A stretch of 8,443 nt of DNA from Gammaproteobacteria bacterium (GTDB taxonomy: Bacteria; Pseudomonadota; Gammaproteobacteria; Thiohalobacterales; Thiohalobacteraceae): positions 1 through 8,443 of the forward strand of contig JACRMO010000172.1 in the NCBI GenBank assembly GCA_016214925.1, given 5' to 3'. The stretch's first letter is position 1; every line of letters starts with the position of its first letter. Both the position numbers and the translations under genes were made by a program. Positions 1 to 5,668 of the stretch are shown here, one piece after another. Under the pieces are notes generated by a model. That model worked only from the letters and a program-made list of their open reading frames with translations. It was not told the origin of the DNA and did no database searches.

Positions 1-216
1 CTTGGCATCGTCGCCGGCAGCCGCGGCGGCTTCGGCCTCTTTCAACATGTCCTCGGTGTCACGCCACATCCATTTCAGATCTGCGGCGGTCTTCACGGCC
101 GCGCGCGCGGCCTCCAGGACCTGGGTGGTCGATGCGCTGGTTTCGGCGTGTGCCGCAAACGCACCGCACAACAACATGGCAAGTGAGAATGATTTGAGAG
201 GAAGCGTAATCTTCAT
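1..216 (-). CDS. SoxXA-binding-like secreted protein (SoxK/SAXB type), C-terminus beyond window edge
   Basis: The 72 codons visible are the N-terminal part; the reading frame is open to base 1. Residues 1-24 form a signal peptide (two lysines, a hydrophobic core, then AFAAHA before ETS), so the mature protein should be periplasmic. The mature part is an alanine-rich helix carrying WRDTEDMLKEAEAA at about 51-64. This resembles the WRDT-x-KMIKKAE segment of small SoxXA-binding proteins, which bind the SoxXA cytochrome of the thiosulfate-oxidising Sox complex. The ATG at 216 is preceded by a GGAGA Shine-Dalgarno 8 nt upstream, which fixes the start. A promoter about 85 nt upstream closely resembles that of the next gene. 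The Sox assignment rests on family resemblance of a partial sequence; no other sox gene is visible here. Alternatively it may be another small helical periplasmic protein of the same superfamily. Confidence 0.6.
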   Translation of the reverse strand, partial: MKITLPLKSFSLAMLLCGAFAAHAETSASTTQVLEAARAAVKTAADLKWMWRDTEDMLKEAEAAAAAGDDAK

Positions 217-300
217 ACCTTACATCTCCAATGTGGTGGTTTAGCCGTCCGGAAAGGAATTGGAACGCAGGCACTGCACACGCTTGTCGAGCGAGGCCCG

Positions 301-330
301 ACCCTAGCACCCGCTCAAATGGGCTGTCAA
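301..330 (-). promoter_or_regulatory. Promoter of the SoxXA-binding-like gene
   Basis: On the minus strand a perfect -35 TTGACA (330-325) is followed, after an 18-nt spacer, by -10 TAGGGT (306-301). The -10 is preceded by TGC, giving an extended -10. The core CGGGTGCTAG just before and into the -10 recurs in the lipoprotein promoter at 864-893. The expected transcript start near 294 would leave a leader of about 78 nt before the ATG at 216. Confidence 0.5.
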
Positions 331-453
331 TCGCGCGAGCGGCAGGTCCTTGGGTGATTTGACGCGCGCGACCTATAAAACATTCCCAGGGTAAAACCGT
401 CCCGGGGCAAGCATGCCTTGGCCGACGTTGGAAAGCAGCCGATGCGCAGACGA

Positions 454-771
454 CTAGGGTAAGGGCGTGGGGGGGACCGTCGGTGTGCGCGCCACGTCAT
501 CGGCCGCTTCGCGGGCCTGGATCGCGGCCTCCTTGGACGCGTTGGCGCTGCGGCGCGCGGACGCATAATCGCGCACCGCCAGTTCGATCTGTGCTTGTTC
601 CAGCAACTCGCGCGCGTGATCGAGGGCGCGCGGCGCGCGGGCGGAGGCACCTGCTGCCTCGGCCGCCACGATCGCTTGGCGCGCATCGCTCATCTCCTGC
701 GCCGGAATAACGGCACAGCCCGCGAGCGCTATAGCAAGAAACATCATCAGAAATAATTTAATGGACGGCAT
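454..771 (-). CDS. DUF4398-type small lipoprotein
   Basis: A 105-residue lipoprotein. Residues 1-18 are a lipoprotein signal peptide with lipobox LAGC; the Cys at 19 would be lipidated and the protein anchored in the envelope, probably the outer membrane because no Asp follows the Cys. The mature part is one or two amphipathic helices rich in Ala, Glu and Arg: SDARQAIVAAEAAGA, then RALDHARELLEQAQIELA and RDYASARRSANASKEAAIQ. This pattern is typical of DUF4398/TPR-like lipoproteins (similar segments occur before OmpA domains). It ends in a Pro/Thr tail. The ATG at 771 was chosen because it gives a compact signal peptide; it has no good Shine-Dalgarno. An in-frame extension upstream has no signal-like sequence. 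It lies 237 nt upstream of the SoxXA-binding-like gene on the same strand and shares promoter architecture with it. Function unknown; a structural or scaffolding role is inference. Confidence 0.75.
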   Translation of the reverse strand: MPSIKLFLMMFLAIALAGCAVIPAQEMSDARQAIVAAEAAGASARAPRALDHARELLEQAQIELAVRDYASARRSANASKEAAIQAREAADDVARTPTVPPTPLP

Positions 772-863
772 GGGACGTATGCTGCTTCGGCCCTGGAACA
801 GCCTCCTAGAGAACACCTCACGGAAGCACCAAGGGCAAGAATCGATGATCGGCATTGGCTGGC

Positions 864-893
864 AAACTAGCACCCGTCCAGCAAAGGCGTCAA
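864..893 (-). promoter_or_regulatory. Promoter of the DUF4398 lipoprotein gene
   Basis: On the minus strand -35 TTGACG (893-888) and -10 TAGTTT (869-864) are separated by 18 nt, with TGC directly before the -10. Spacing, extended -10 and the 10-base core CGGGTGCTAG are identical to the promoter at 301-330. The leader to the ATG at 771 would be about 85 nt. The two promoters support each other, as the sequences between the -35 and the core are otherwise different. Confidence 0.5.
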
Positions 894-926
894 GCAACCT
901 CCACATGGACCCGGGCCCGCCGCAAC

Positions 927-990
927 TGGGGGAATGCTGGGGGAATGCTGGGGGAATGCCGGGAGAACATCGGGAGAATGTGGGAGAATA
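927..990. repeat. 11-bp G-rich tandem repeat array (about 6 units)
   Basis: Three perfect tandem copies of TGGGGGAATGC (927-937, 938-948, 949-959) are followed by three decayed units of 10-11 nt (960-970, 971-980, 981-990) that keep the GGGAGAA pattern. The plus strand has three runs of five G and three runs of three G separated by 6-8 nt, so the first four runs meet the simple G-quadruplex pattern. The array sits between the divergent lipoprotein promoter (864-893) and wrbA (1035). Confidence 0.85.
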
Positions 991-1034
991 GGCCACATTG
1001 ATCATCAACAACTTGCACCACGTGAGACACTCCG

Positions 1035-1634
1035 ATGACAGACATCCTGGTGCTGTATTACAGCCGGCACGGCGCAACGGCCGAGATGGCGCGGCAAATC
1101 GCCCGCGGCATCGAAGAGGTGCCGGACATGGTGGCACGCCTGCGCACGGTGCCGGCGGTATCCGCTGTGTGCGAAGCGACCGCCGACGCAATACCCGACA
1201 GCGGCGCGCCTTACGCGACGCTCGACGATCTGCGCGAGTGCGCCGCGCTGGCGCTGGGCAGTCCGACGCGCTTCGGCAATATGGCCGCGCCGCTGAAATA
1301 CTTCATCGACGCCACCGGCAACCTGTGGCTGGAGGGCGCCTTGATCGGCAAACCCGCCGCGGTGTTCACCTCGACGTCGAGTCTGCATGGCGGACAGGAA
1401 ACCACGCTCATCTCCATGCTGCTGCCGCTGCTGCATCACGGCATGCTGGTCCTCGGTGTTCCCTACAGTGCGCCGGAGCTGATGCGCACGCGAACCGGCG
1501 GCACGCCTTACGGCGCCAGTCATCATGCCGGCGCCGATAACAAGCAACCGTTGAGCGATGACGAAAAAAGCCTGTGCCGCACCCTCGGTCGCCGCCTCGC
1601 GGAAACCACGCGCGCCCTGCGCACACAGCGCTGA
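1035..1634 (+). CDS. wrbA: NAD(P)H:quinone oxidoreductase, WrbA family
   Basis: A 199-residue flavodoxin-fold protein, the usual length for WrbA. It reduces quinones by two electrons with NAD(P)H using FMN and protects against redox stress in the cytoplasm. Visible motifs: the FMN phosphate loop YYSRHGATAEMA (8-19), the second FMN loop SPTRFGNM (76-83), the isoalloxazine-side TSTSSLHGGQE (112-122), the HHG of the active-site region (134-136), and GGTPYGASHHAG (155-166), which matches the GGTPYGATTIAG segment of E. coli WrbA. Between the first and second FMN loops it keeps the insertion that separates WrbA from plain flavodoxins. The start at 1035 gives the canonical N-terminus directly before the first beta strand; only a weak GTGAG-like sequence precedes it. 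The DUF2069 gene starts 5 nt after the stop, so the two are probably co-transcribed. The upstream region carries the G-rich repeat array. Confidence 0.95.
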   Translation: MTDILVLYYSRHGATAEMARQIARGIEEVPDMVARLRTVPAVSAVCEATADAIPDSGAPYATLDDLRECAALALGSPTRFGNMAAPLKYFIDATGNLWLEGALIGKPAAVFTSTSSLHGGQETTLISMLLPLLHHGMLVLGVPYSAPELMRTRTGGTPYGASHHAGADNKQPLSDDEKSLCRTLGRRLAETTRALRTQR

Positions 1635-1639
1635 TACGC

Positions 1640-1990
1640 ATGACCACAACCGCATGGAAAAGCCTGGTACTGACCGGCTACTTCGGCACCTTCATCCTGA
1701 TCGTCGCCTGGTACGGCTGGCTGTCGCCGCCCGTGCGACTGCCGGCCTATCTCGCCTTGCTTGCGCTGGGCGCACCACTGTTGCTGCCGCTGCGCGGCTT
1801 GCTGCACGGCCGACCGTACACCTACGCCTGGAGTCTGTTCCTCGCACTCGGCTATGCCGCGCATGCGCTGATCGAAGTGTTCAGCACGCCGACGGATCGC
1901 GGCTTGGCGCTGTTGGAACTGGCGATGGTATTGATGTGGTTTGTCGGCGCGGTGGGTTATGTGCGCCAGGGGCGCGCGCGTAAGCCGTAG
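1640..1990 (+). CDS. DUF2069 family inner-membrane protein
   Basis: A 116-residue integral membrane protein with four predicted helices at about 9-27, 33-53, 60-80 and 87-108, and a short basic C-terminus (RQGRARKP). The pattern and length match DUF2069, a gammaproteobacterial family of unknown function often found beside wrbA. The ATG at 1640 was chosen over an upstream in-frame ATG at 1574 because the extra 22 residues are arginine/proline-rich, overlap wrbA and would disturb the N-terminus before the first helix. It follows wrbA by 5 nt and its stop lies 10 nt from the end of the convergent hda, with no room for an intergenic terminator. A role in redox or quinone biology is suggested only by its neighbour. 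Confidence 0.85.
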   Translation: MTTTAWKSLVLTGYFGTFILIVAWYGWLSPPVRLPAYLALLALGAPLLLPLRGLLHGRPYTYAWSLFLALGYAAHALIEVFSTPTDRGLALLELAMVLMWFVGAVGYVRQGRARKP

Positions 1991-2000
1991 GACCGACGCA

Positions 2001-2613
2001 TCAACCCCCCAACACTTCTTTCACGAACGGCACCGTCAAACGCCGTTGCGCAGACAGCGCCGCGGTATCGAGACGTTCAAGCAATGCCATCAAGGCCGGC
2101 AAGTCGCGCGGACAGCGGCGCAAGAGGTATTGCGCGGTGTCTTCGGCTAGCGCCAGTCCGCGTTCGTGCGCACGCACGGTGAGGATCTGCATACGCGCGG
2201 CATCGTCCACGGGCTGCAAGGCATACACGGCCCCCCAGCCAAGACGTGATCGCAAATCCGCCAAGCCCAAATCGAGATGTTCCGGCGCGGTGTCCGCCGC
2301 ACTTAACCAGCGCCAGTGCGTACTGTTCCAAACCTTCGAGCATGGCCGGATCGTGCTCGACCAGTTCCACCAGTGGAAGGTAGATGCTGTGTTCAGCACA
2401 CACCTCTACCTGTCGACACGCCGCCTGCAATAAATGCGTCTTGCCGCTGCCGGCGGCGCCCGAAAGAAACACCACCGCTGAATTCGGTTCGATCGCCAGA
2501 TCGGTTGCGAATTGCCGCACCGCCGCGACGGCCTCCGCGTTCGGACCGACGATAAAATTGTCGAAGCGCGCAGTCGCCGGCAGGCGCAATCCCAAGGGTA
2601 ATTGCGCGGTCAT
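2001..2613 (-). pseudogene. hda: hda, DnaA regulatory inactivator, broken by an internal deletion and frameshift
   Basis: Hda is an AAA+ protein that, bound to the beta clamp, stimulates ATP hydrolysis by DnaA and so prevents re-initiation. The N-terminal half reads from the ATG at 2613: a clamp-binding motif QLPLGLRL (4-11), Walker A GAAGSGKT (52-59), and LEGLEQYAL (92-100). The C-terminal half continues in another frame: WLSAADTAP, DLRSRLGWG with the box VII arginine finger, LLRRCPRDLPAL, and QRRLTVPFVKEVL, ending at 2001. The switch lies near 2305-2320. Compared with E. coli Hda, about 30 residues are missing there, including the Walker B region and the helix after it, and the remainder is out of frame. 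The frame from the ATG would stop at 2077 after about 178 residues, without a normal C-terminal half. The ATG overlaps the stop of the phosphatidyltransferase gene by one base (TGATG), indicating translational coupling. The break may be real or an assembly error. Confidence 0.88.
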
Positions 2614-3179
2614 CAGGGGAAACGCCCCGAACCGTGTTTTTTGTTCCACGCCCGCCAGCCCCAGGTCCAGATGTAATCGACACCACTCAACAGCGTCGTG
2701 GCGAAGACGCCTTGGATCATGAGAGTCAGCCAACCGACCGGCAGCAGTTGCGCGCCGTAGTTGAACAGCACCGCCACCACCAGCAGCAATTGACTCAGTG
2801 TGTTGATCTTGCTGATGACCGACGGCGCGGCCTCCACGCGTTCGACTAGGGCGTTATAGAGAATGGCGCCGGCGAGAATCACCACGTCGCGGCCGATCAC
2901 CAAGGCCGTCAGCCACAGCGGCAGCAAACCCTGCCAAGTGAGCGCGAGATAACAACTCACCAGCAGCAGCTTGTCGGCGATGGGATCGAGCAGACCGCCC
3001 AGCCGGCTGGTCCAGTTAAAGGTCTTGGCGAGAAAACCGTCGAGCGCATCGGACAGGCCTGCCGCCACGAACAGCAGCAGCGCCAGCCCGTATTGTTCGG
3101 TCAGCATGCTCCACACGATCGGCGGCACCAGCAACAGCCGCGCACAGGTAATCAGGTTGGGAATGTCACGCGCCTGCAT
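2613..3179 (-). CDS. CDP-alcohol phosphatidyltransferase family protein (PgsA-like)
   Basis: A 188-residue membrane enzyme of the family that transfers a phosphatidyl group from CDP-diacylglycerol to an alcohol, for example glycerol 3-phosphate in phosphatidylglycerol synthesis. The metal-binding signature is complete at 44-69: D44-x2-D47-G48-x2-A51-x9-G61-x3-D65-x3-D69. The usual Arg after the Ala is Lys52. Hydrophobic segments at about 11-25, 30-42, 68-86, 88-106 and 128-165 fit the six-helix fold. ATG 3179 was preferred to an adjacent TTG (3182) because of spacing from the GGCGG-like sequence upstream. The gene starts 12 nt after the DUF2066 stop and overlaps hda by one base, so the three form an operon. 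This subfamily, encoded next to hda, is distinct from the main pgsA in many gammaproteobacteria, and its alcohol substrate cannot be read from the sequence. Confidence 0.88.
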   Translation of the reverse strand: MQARDIPNLITCARLLLVPPIVWSMLTEQYGLALLLFVAAGLSDALDGFLAKTFNWTSRLGGLLDPIADKLLLVSCYLALTWQGLLPLWLTALVIGRDVVILAGAILYNALVERVEAAPSVISKINTLSQLLLVVAVLFNYGAQLLPVGWLTLMIQGVFATTLLSGVDYIWTWGWRAWNKKHGSGRFP

Positions 3180-3191
3180 CAAGTCCGCCGT

Positions 3192-4283
3192 CTAAGGCCG
3201 CAGCCGATACACAGCCGCACCTCCGGGACCCGCTCCCGATGGGCCCACCCCCGATGCCGGGGCAACGGGCTCCAGCACCCCGCCCAAGGCCACGACTTGA
3301 TTCAACCCGGCTGCACCGCCCTGCACATCGACGATGAAATCCAGGGTCTGGCCCATGACGGCCTCCAACTCGGTGCTGCGCACCGTGGGCAGACCGGCCA
3401 GATACGCACTGACGCGCGCATAATCGGCGAGGCTCAGAACCCCTTCGACCCGCACCGGCAAGCGCGCCAGCCCCTGCGGCACCGCCGCCGTGGGTTTGGG
3501 GGTGCTCGCCACCAGGCGCGTATCGACTTGACCCAGACCGGCGTCCAGCATGGCAGGCAGACTCGCGCCATTGGCCCGCCAACGCGCATCGGCGCCCGCG
3601 TTATGCATGCCCCAGTCGCTGACCCAGCTCGTGCCGTCGAGTTTGAGACTGCCGACCAACACCGCCTGCGGCTGATAGCGCCCGGAAGCGGGTAACAACC
3701 GCTCCAGGGCGATGTCATGGACATCGCTGAACGTGACCTTGGACTGATCCTCCAGATCGAGCAGCGGCAGAATCAGCGTCAGCCCCTGGCGACGGGCGGC
3801 GGCTTGCAGCTCGGTGAGCACCGCATCGTTGTCCTCCGCGCCCAGCAGATAACGGCGCTTGCCGTCATCGACCGCCAGCCATACCAGCGGCGACGGCCGC
3901 TCGCGACCCCACAGTGTCACGCCGCGTTTCTGTAACGCGGCCTCCAGGGCGGCGGCATCGAAACCGGCGCGGAAATACAGGCTATCGGACGCCCCGCCAC
4001 CCTCAGCGCCGGTTTCGCTGCCTTCATACAGGTACTGCTGCAAATAGCGGTTGGGCTCGGCGAGGATGGCCCTGCCCGCCGCTTGAGTGGGCGCGGCGGC
4101 ATCGCCGCTGAGGCGGATCAACACCTCGGTGAGCGCCTGTTTGACCGCCGCGTCGCGTGCCGCCGTGGTGCGGTCGGCCACCGGCACCGTGGCCTCGTGG
4201 AGCGTATCGCGGCCCCAGCTCGGCAGCGCGGTCCAGGCCAGCAGCCAGCAGAGGCAAACGGCAATGATGCGTGTCCGGGTCAT
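3192..4283 (-). CDS. DUF2066 domain-containing secreted protein
   Basis: A 363-residue protein with a signal peptide (residues 1 to about 24: basic MTRTR, a core of CLCWLLAWTALP, then SWG before RDTLHE), so it acts outside the cytoplasm. The N-terminal domain starts at about 30 with ATVPVADRT and continues with KQALTEVLIRLSGD (48-61), the signature of DUF2066. The middle contains RPSPLVWLAVDDGKRR and LILPLLDLED, and the C-terminus a low-complexity Gly/Pro/Ala stretch before YRLRP. The function is unknown. The ATG at 4283 is fixed by GAGGA 4 nt upstream and by the signal peptide; an in-frame extension to 4481 overlaps purM and is not plausible. It is the first gene of the DUF2066-phosphatidyltransferase-hda operon and is divergent from purM. 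The same adjacency is known in other gammaproteobacteria. Confidence 0.88.
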   Translation of the reverse strand: MTRTRIIAVCLCWLLAWTALPSWGRDTLHEATVPVADRTTAARDAAVKQALTEVLIRLSGDAAAPTQAAGRAILAEPNRYLQQYLYEGSETGAEGGGASDSLYFRAGFDAAALEAALQKRGVTLWGRERPSPLVWLAVDDGKRRYLLGAEDNDAVLTELQAAARRQGLTLILPLLDLEDQSKVTFSDVHDIALERLLPASGRYQPQAVLVGSLKLDGTSWVSDWGMHNAGADARWRANGASLPAMLDAGLGQVDTRLVASTPKPTAAVPQGLARLPVRVEGVLSLADYARVSAYLAGLPTVRSTELEAVMGQTLDFIVDVQGGAAGLNQVVALGGVLEPVAPASGVGPSGAGPGGAAVYRLRP

Positions 4284-4287
4284 CGTA

Positions 4288-4292
4288 TCCTC
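4288..4292 (-). promoter_or_regulatory. Shine-Dalgarno deciding the DUF2066 start
   Basis: On the minus strand GAGGA lies 4 nt before the ATG at 4283. It selects this start over the in-frame codons upstream that would extend the protein into the divergent purM. Confidence 0.7.
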
Positions 4293-4335
4293 GGTATGCT
4301 CTTGATCCAGGCCGCCCGGCCCAATAAACAAAACC

Positions 4336-4363
4336 ACGACAGCGGCGCAGTCCGCGGTAAAAT
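4336..4363 (+). promoter_or_regulatory. Candidate purM promoter
   Basis: ACGACA (4336-4341, 4 of 6 matches to the -35 consensus) and TAAAAT (4358-4363, 5 of 6 to the -10 consensus) are separated by 16 nt. They lie in the 154-nt region between the divergent DUF2066 and purM starts. The expected leader would be about 68 nt. I see no clear PurR operator. The minus-strand promoter for DUF2066 cannot be pinned down. Confidence 0.4.
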
Positions 4364-4427
4364 AGCACAGACCCCGGGGCATCGCCGCCGCACCGCCGCA
4401 TCGCCCCGCCGTGACTTTGCCTACATC

Positions 4428-4432
4428 CGGAG
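4428..4432 (+). promoter_or_regulatory. Shine-Dalgarno deciding the purM GTG start
   Basis: CGGAG ends 5 nt before the GTG at 4438. An in-frame GTG at 4411 has no comparable sequence upstream, so the downstream GTG is the likely start. Confidence 0.65.
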
Positions 4433-4437
4433 CCCTT

Positions 4438-5508
4438 GTGAACCCGAAGCCGCCCGCCTCTCCCAGCGCCGCCCCCCGCACCTCCCTGAGTTACCGCGAT
4501 GCCGGTGTCGACATCGACGCCGGCGCCGCGTTGGTCGAACGCATCAAGCCGGCGGTCGCGCGCACGAAGCGCCCCGGCGTGCTCGGCGGGCTGGGCGGCT
4601 TTGGCGCGCTATTCGAGTTGCCTGTCGACCGCTACAAACAGCCGGTGCTGGTGTCCGGTACCGACGGCGTCGGCACCAAGCTCAAACTCGCCATCGAACT
4701 CAAGCGCCATGACACCATCGGCATCGATCTGGTCGCCATGTGCGTCAACGACATCCTGGTGACCGGCGCCGAACCGCTGTTCTTTCTCGACTACTACGCC
4801 ACCGGCAAGCTCGACGTCGAGGTCGGCGCCAGCGTGATTTCCGGTATCGCCGCCGGTTGCGAACAGGCCGGCTGCGCCCTGGTCGGCGGCGAGACTGCCG
4901 AGATGCCCGGCATGTACGATGCCGGCGATTACGATCTGGCCGGCTTCTGTGTCGGCGTGGTGGAAAAGGCGCGCATCATTGACGGCAGCGCGGTCAAGGT
5001 CGGCGACGCGTTGATCGGCATCGGCTCCAGCGGCCCGCATTCCAACGGCTATTCACTGGTGCGCAAGATCGTCAGCGTGAGCGACGCGGATCTGAATATG
5101 GCGTTCGACGGCGCGACGCTGGGCGAACGCCTGCTGGCGCCGACACGCATCTATGTCAAACCGCTGCTCAAGCTCATGGCAAGCATCGATGTGCATGCAC
5201 TCGCGCATATCACCGGCGGCGGCCTGCTGGAAAACATCCCACGCGTCATGCCGGATAACACCCGCGCGGTGATCGCAGCAAAGTCATGGCAACGCCCGGC
5301 GGTGTTCGACTGGCTGCAGGAACAAGGCAATGTCGCCGACAGCGAAATGCACCGCACCTTCAACTGCGGCATCGGCATGGTGCTGGTGGTCGCCGCGGCG
5401 CAGGCCGATACGGTGATGGCTCAATTGAAAGCCGCCGGCGAATCCGTCTGGCGCATCGGCAGCATCGAAGCGGGCGACGGCGCGCCGCACGTGGACATGC
5501 TCGACTGA
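4438..5508 (+). CDS. purM: Phosphoribosylformylglycinamidine cyclo-ligase (AIR synthetase)
   Basis: PurM closes the imidazole ring: FGAM plus ATP gives AIR, the fifth step of de novo purine synthesis, in the cytoplasm. The 356-residue product is close to E. coli PurM (345). Visible family motifs: LSYRDAGVDIDAG (17-29), GGLGGFGALFELP (50-62), the nucleotide-binding GTDGVGTKLKLA (74-85), MCVND (101-105), GGETAEMPGMYDAGDYD (150-166), GSSGPHSNGYSLVRKI and HITGGGLLENIPRV. Compared with E. coli it has an N-terminal extension of about 10 residues rich in Pro, Ala and Ser. The start is a GTG at 4438, chosen because of CGGAG 5 nt upstream. It is followed by purN after 160 nt that contain a REP-like inverted repeat, so purM and purN are probably co-transcribed but may differ in level. 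Confidence 0.98.
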   Translation: MNPKPPASPSAAPRTSLSYRDAGVDIDAGAALVERIKPAVARTKRPGVLGGLGGFGALFELPVDRYKQPVLVSGTDGVGTKLKLAIELKRHDTIGIDLVAMCVNDILVTGAEPLFFLDYYATGKLDVEVGASVISGIAAGCEQAGCALVGGETAEMPGMYDAGDYDLAGFCVGVVEKARIIDGSAVKVGDALIGIGSSGPHSNGYSLVRKIVSVSDADLNMAFDGATLGERLLAPTRIYVKPLLKLMASIDVHALAHITGGGLLENIPRVMPDNTRAVIAAKSWQRPAVFDWLQEQGNVADSEMHRTFNCGIGMVLVVAAAQADTVMAQLKAAGESVWRIGSIEAGDGAPHVDMLD

Positions 5509-5513
5509 ACAGG

Positions 5514-5626
5514 CTGTTGTAGGAGCGACCTGAAGGTGAGGCGCTTGCGCCGAGAGGCTGCCCTGGGGCATCGGCCGAGAACCGGCAAGCCTCGGAAGCG
5601 TTCGCGGCCGATGGCCGCTCCAACAG
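5514..5626. repeat. REP-like composite inverted repeat between purM and purN
   Basis: The outer arms pair CTGTTGTAGGAGCG (5514-5527) with CGCTCCAACAG (5616-5626); they match except for a TAG insertion on the left. Nested inside are ACCT-GA-AGGT (5528-5537), GCGC-TT-GCGC (5541-5550), CCGAGAGGCTGCC (5550-5562) against GGCAAGCCTCGG (5584-5595), and GCGGCC-GAT-GGCCGC (5604-5618). The GTAGGAGCG head is typical of RAYT-associated REP elements of Pseudomonas and Xanthomonas. The whole 113 nt could fold into one long imperfect hairpin in the purMN transcript. It starts 5 nt after the purM stop. Confidence 0.8.
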
Positions 5627-5668
5627 GCATAACGGACAACCCAGCAACGCTGCTCTCACCCGACCACG

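Noticed and set aside
802..807. AGGAGG on the minus strand in the lipoprotein leader
   Set aside because: No start codon lies at a usable distance; the ATG at 771 is about 30 nt away.
927..990. CRISPR array
   Set aside because: Units of 10-11 nt without spacers; a simple tandem repeat.
772..1191. In-frame upstream extension of the DUF4398 lipoprotein (to 245 residues)
   Set aside because: The added part crosses the promoter, the G-rich repeats and wrbA, and would bury the lipobox in the interior.
998..1540. Open frame of 180 codons on the plus strand overlapping wrbA
   Set aside because: It is the frame-shifted shadow of wrbA: arginine/alanine-rich, no recognisable motif, and the wrbA frame is fully conserved.
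2077..2400. Separate small gene downstream of the hda break
   Set aside because: The reading frame entering from the hda ATG has no family resemblance after the junction, while the other frame carries the Hda C-terminus.
3093..3695. Open frame of 200 codons on the plus strand opposite DUF2066 and the phosphatidyltransferase
   Set aside because: High-GC antisense shadow; it spans two genes with clear family signatures on the other strand.
4411..4437. Alternative GTG start of purM at 4411
   Set aside because: No Shine-Dalgarno upstream, and it adds residues absent from the family; GTG 4438 has CGGAG at the right distance.
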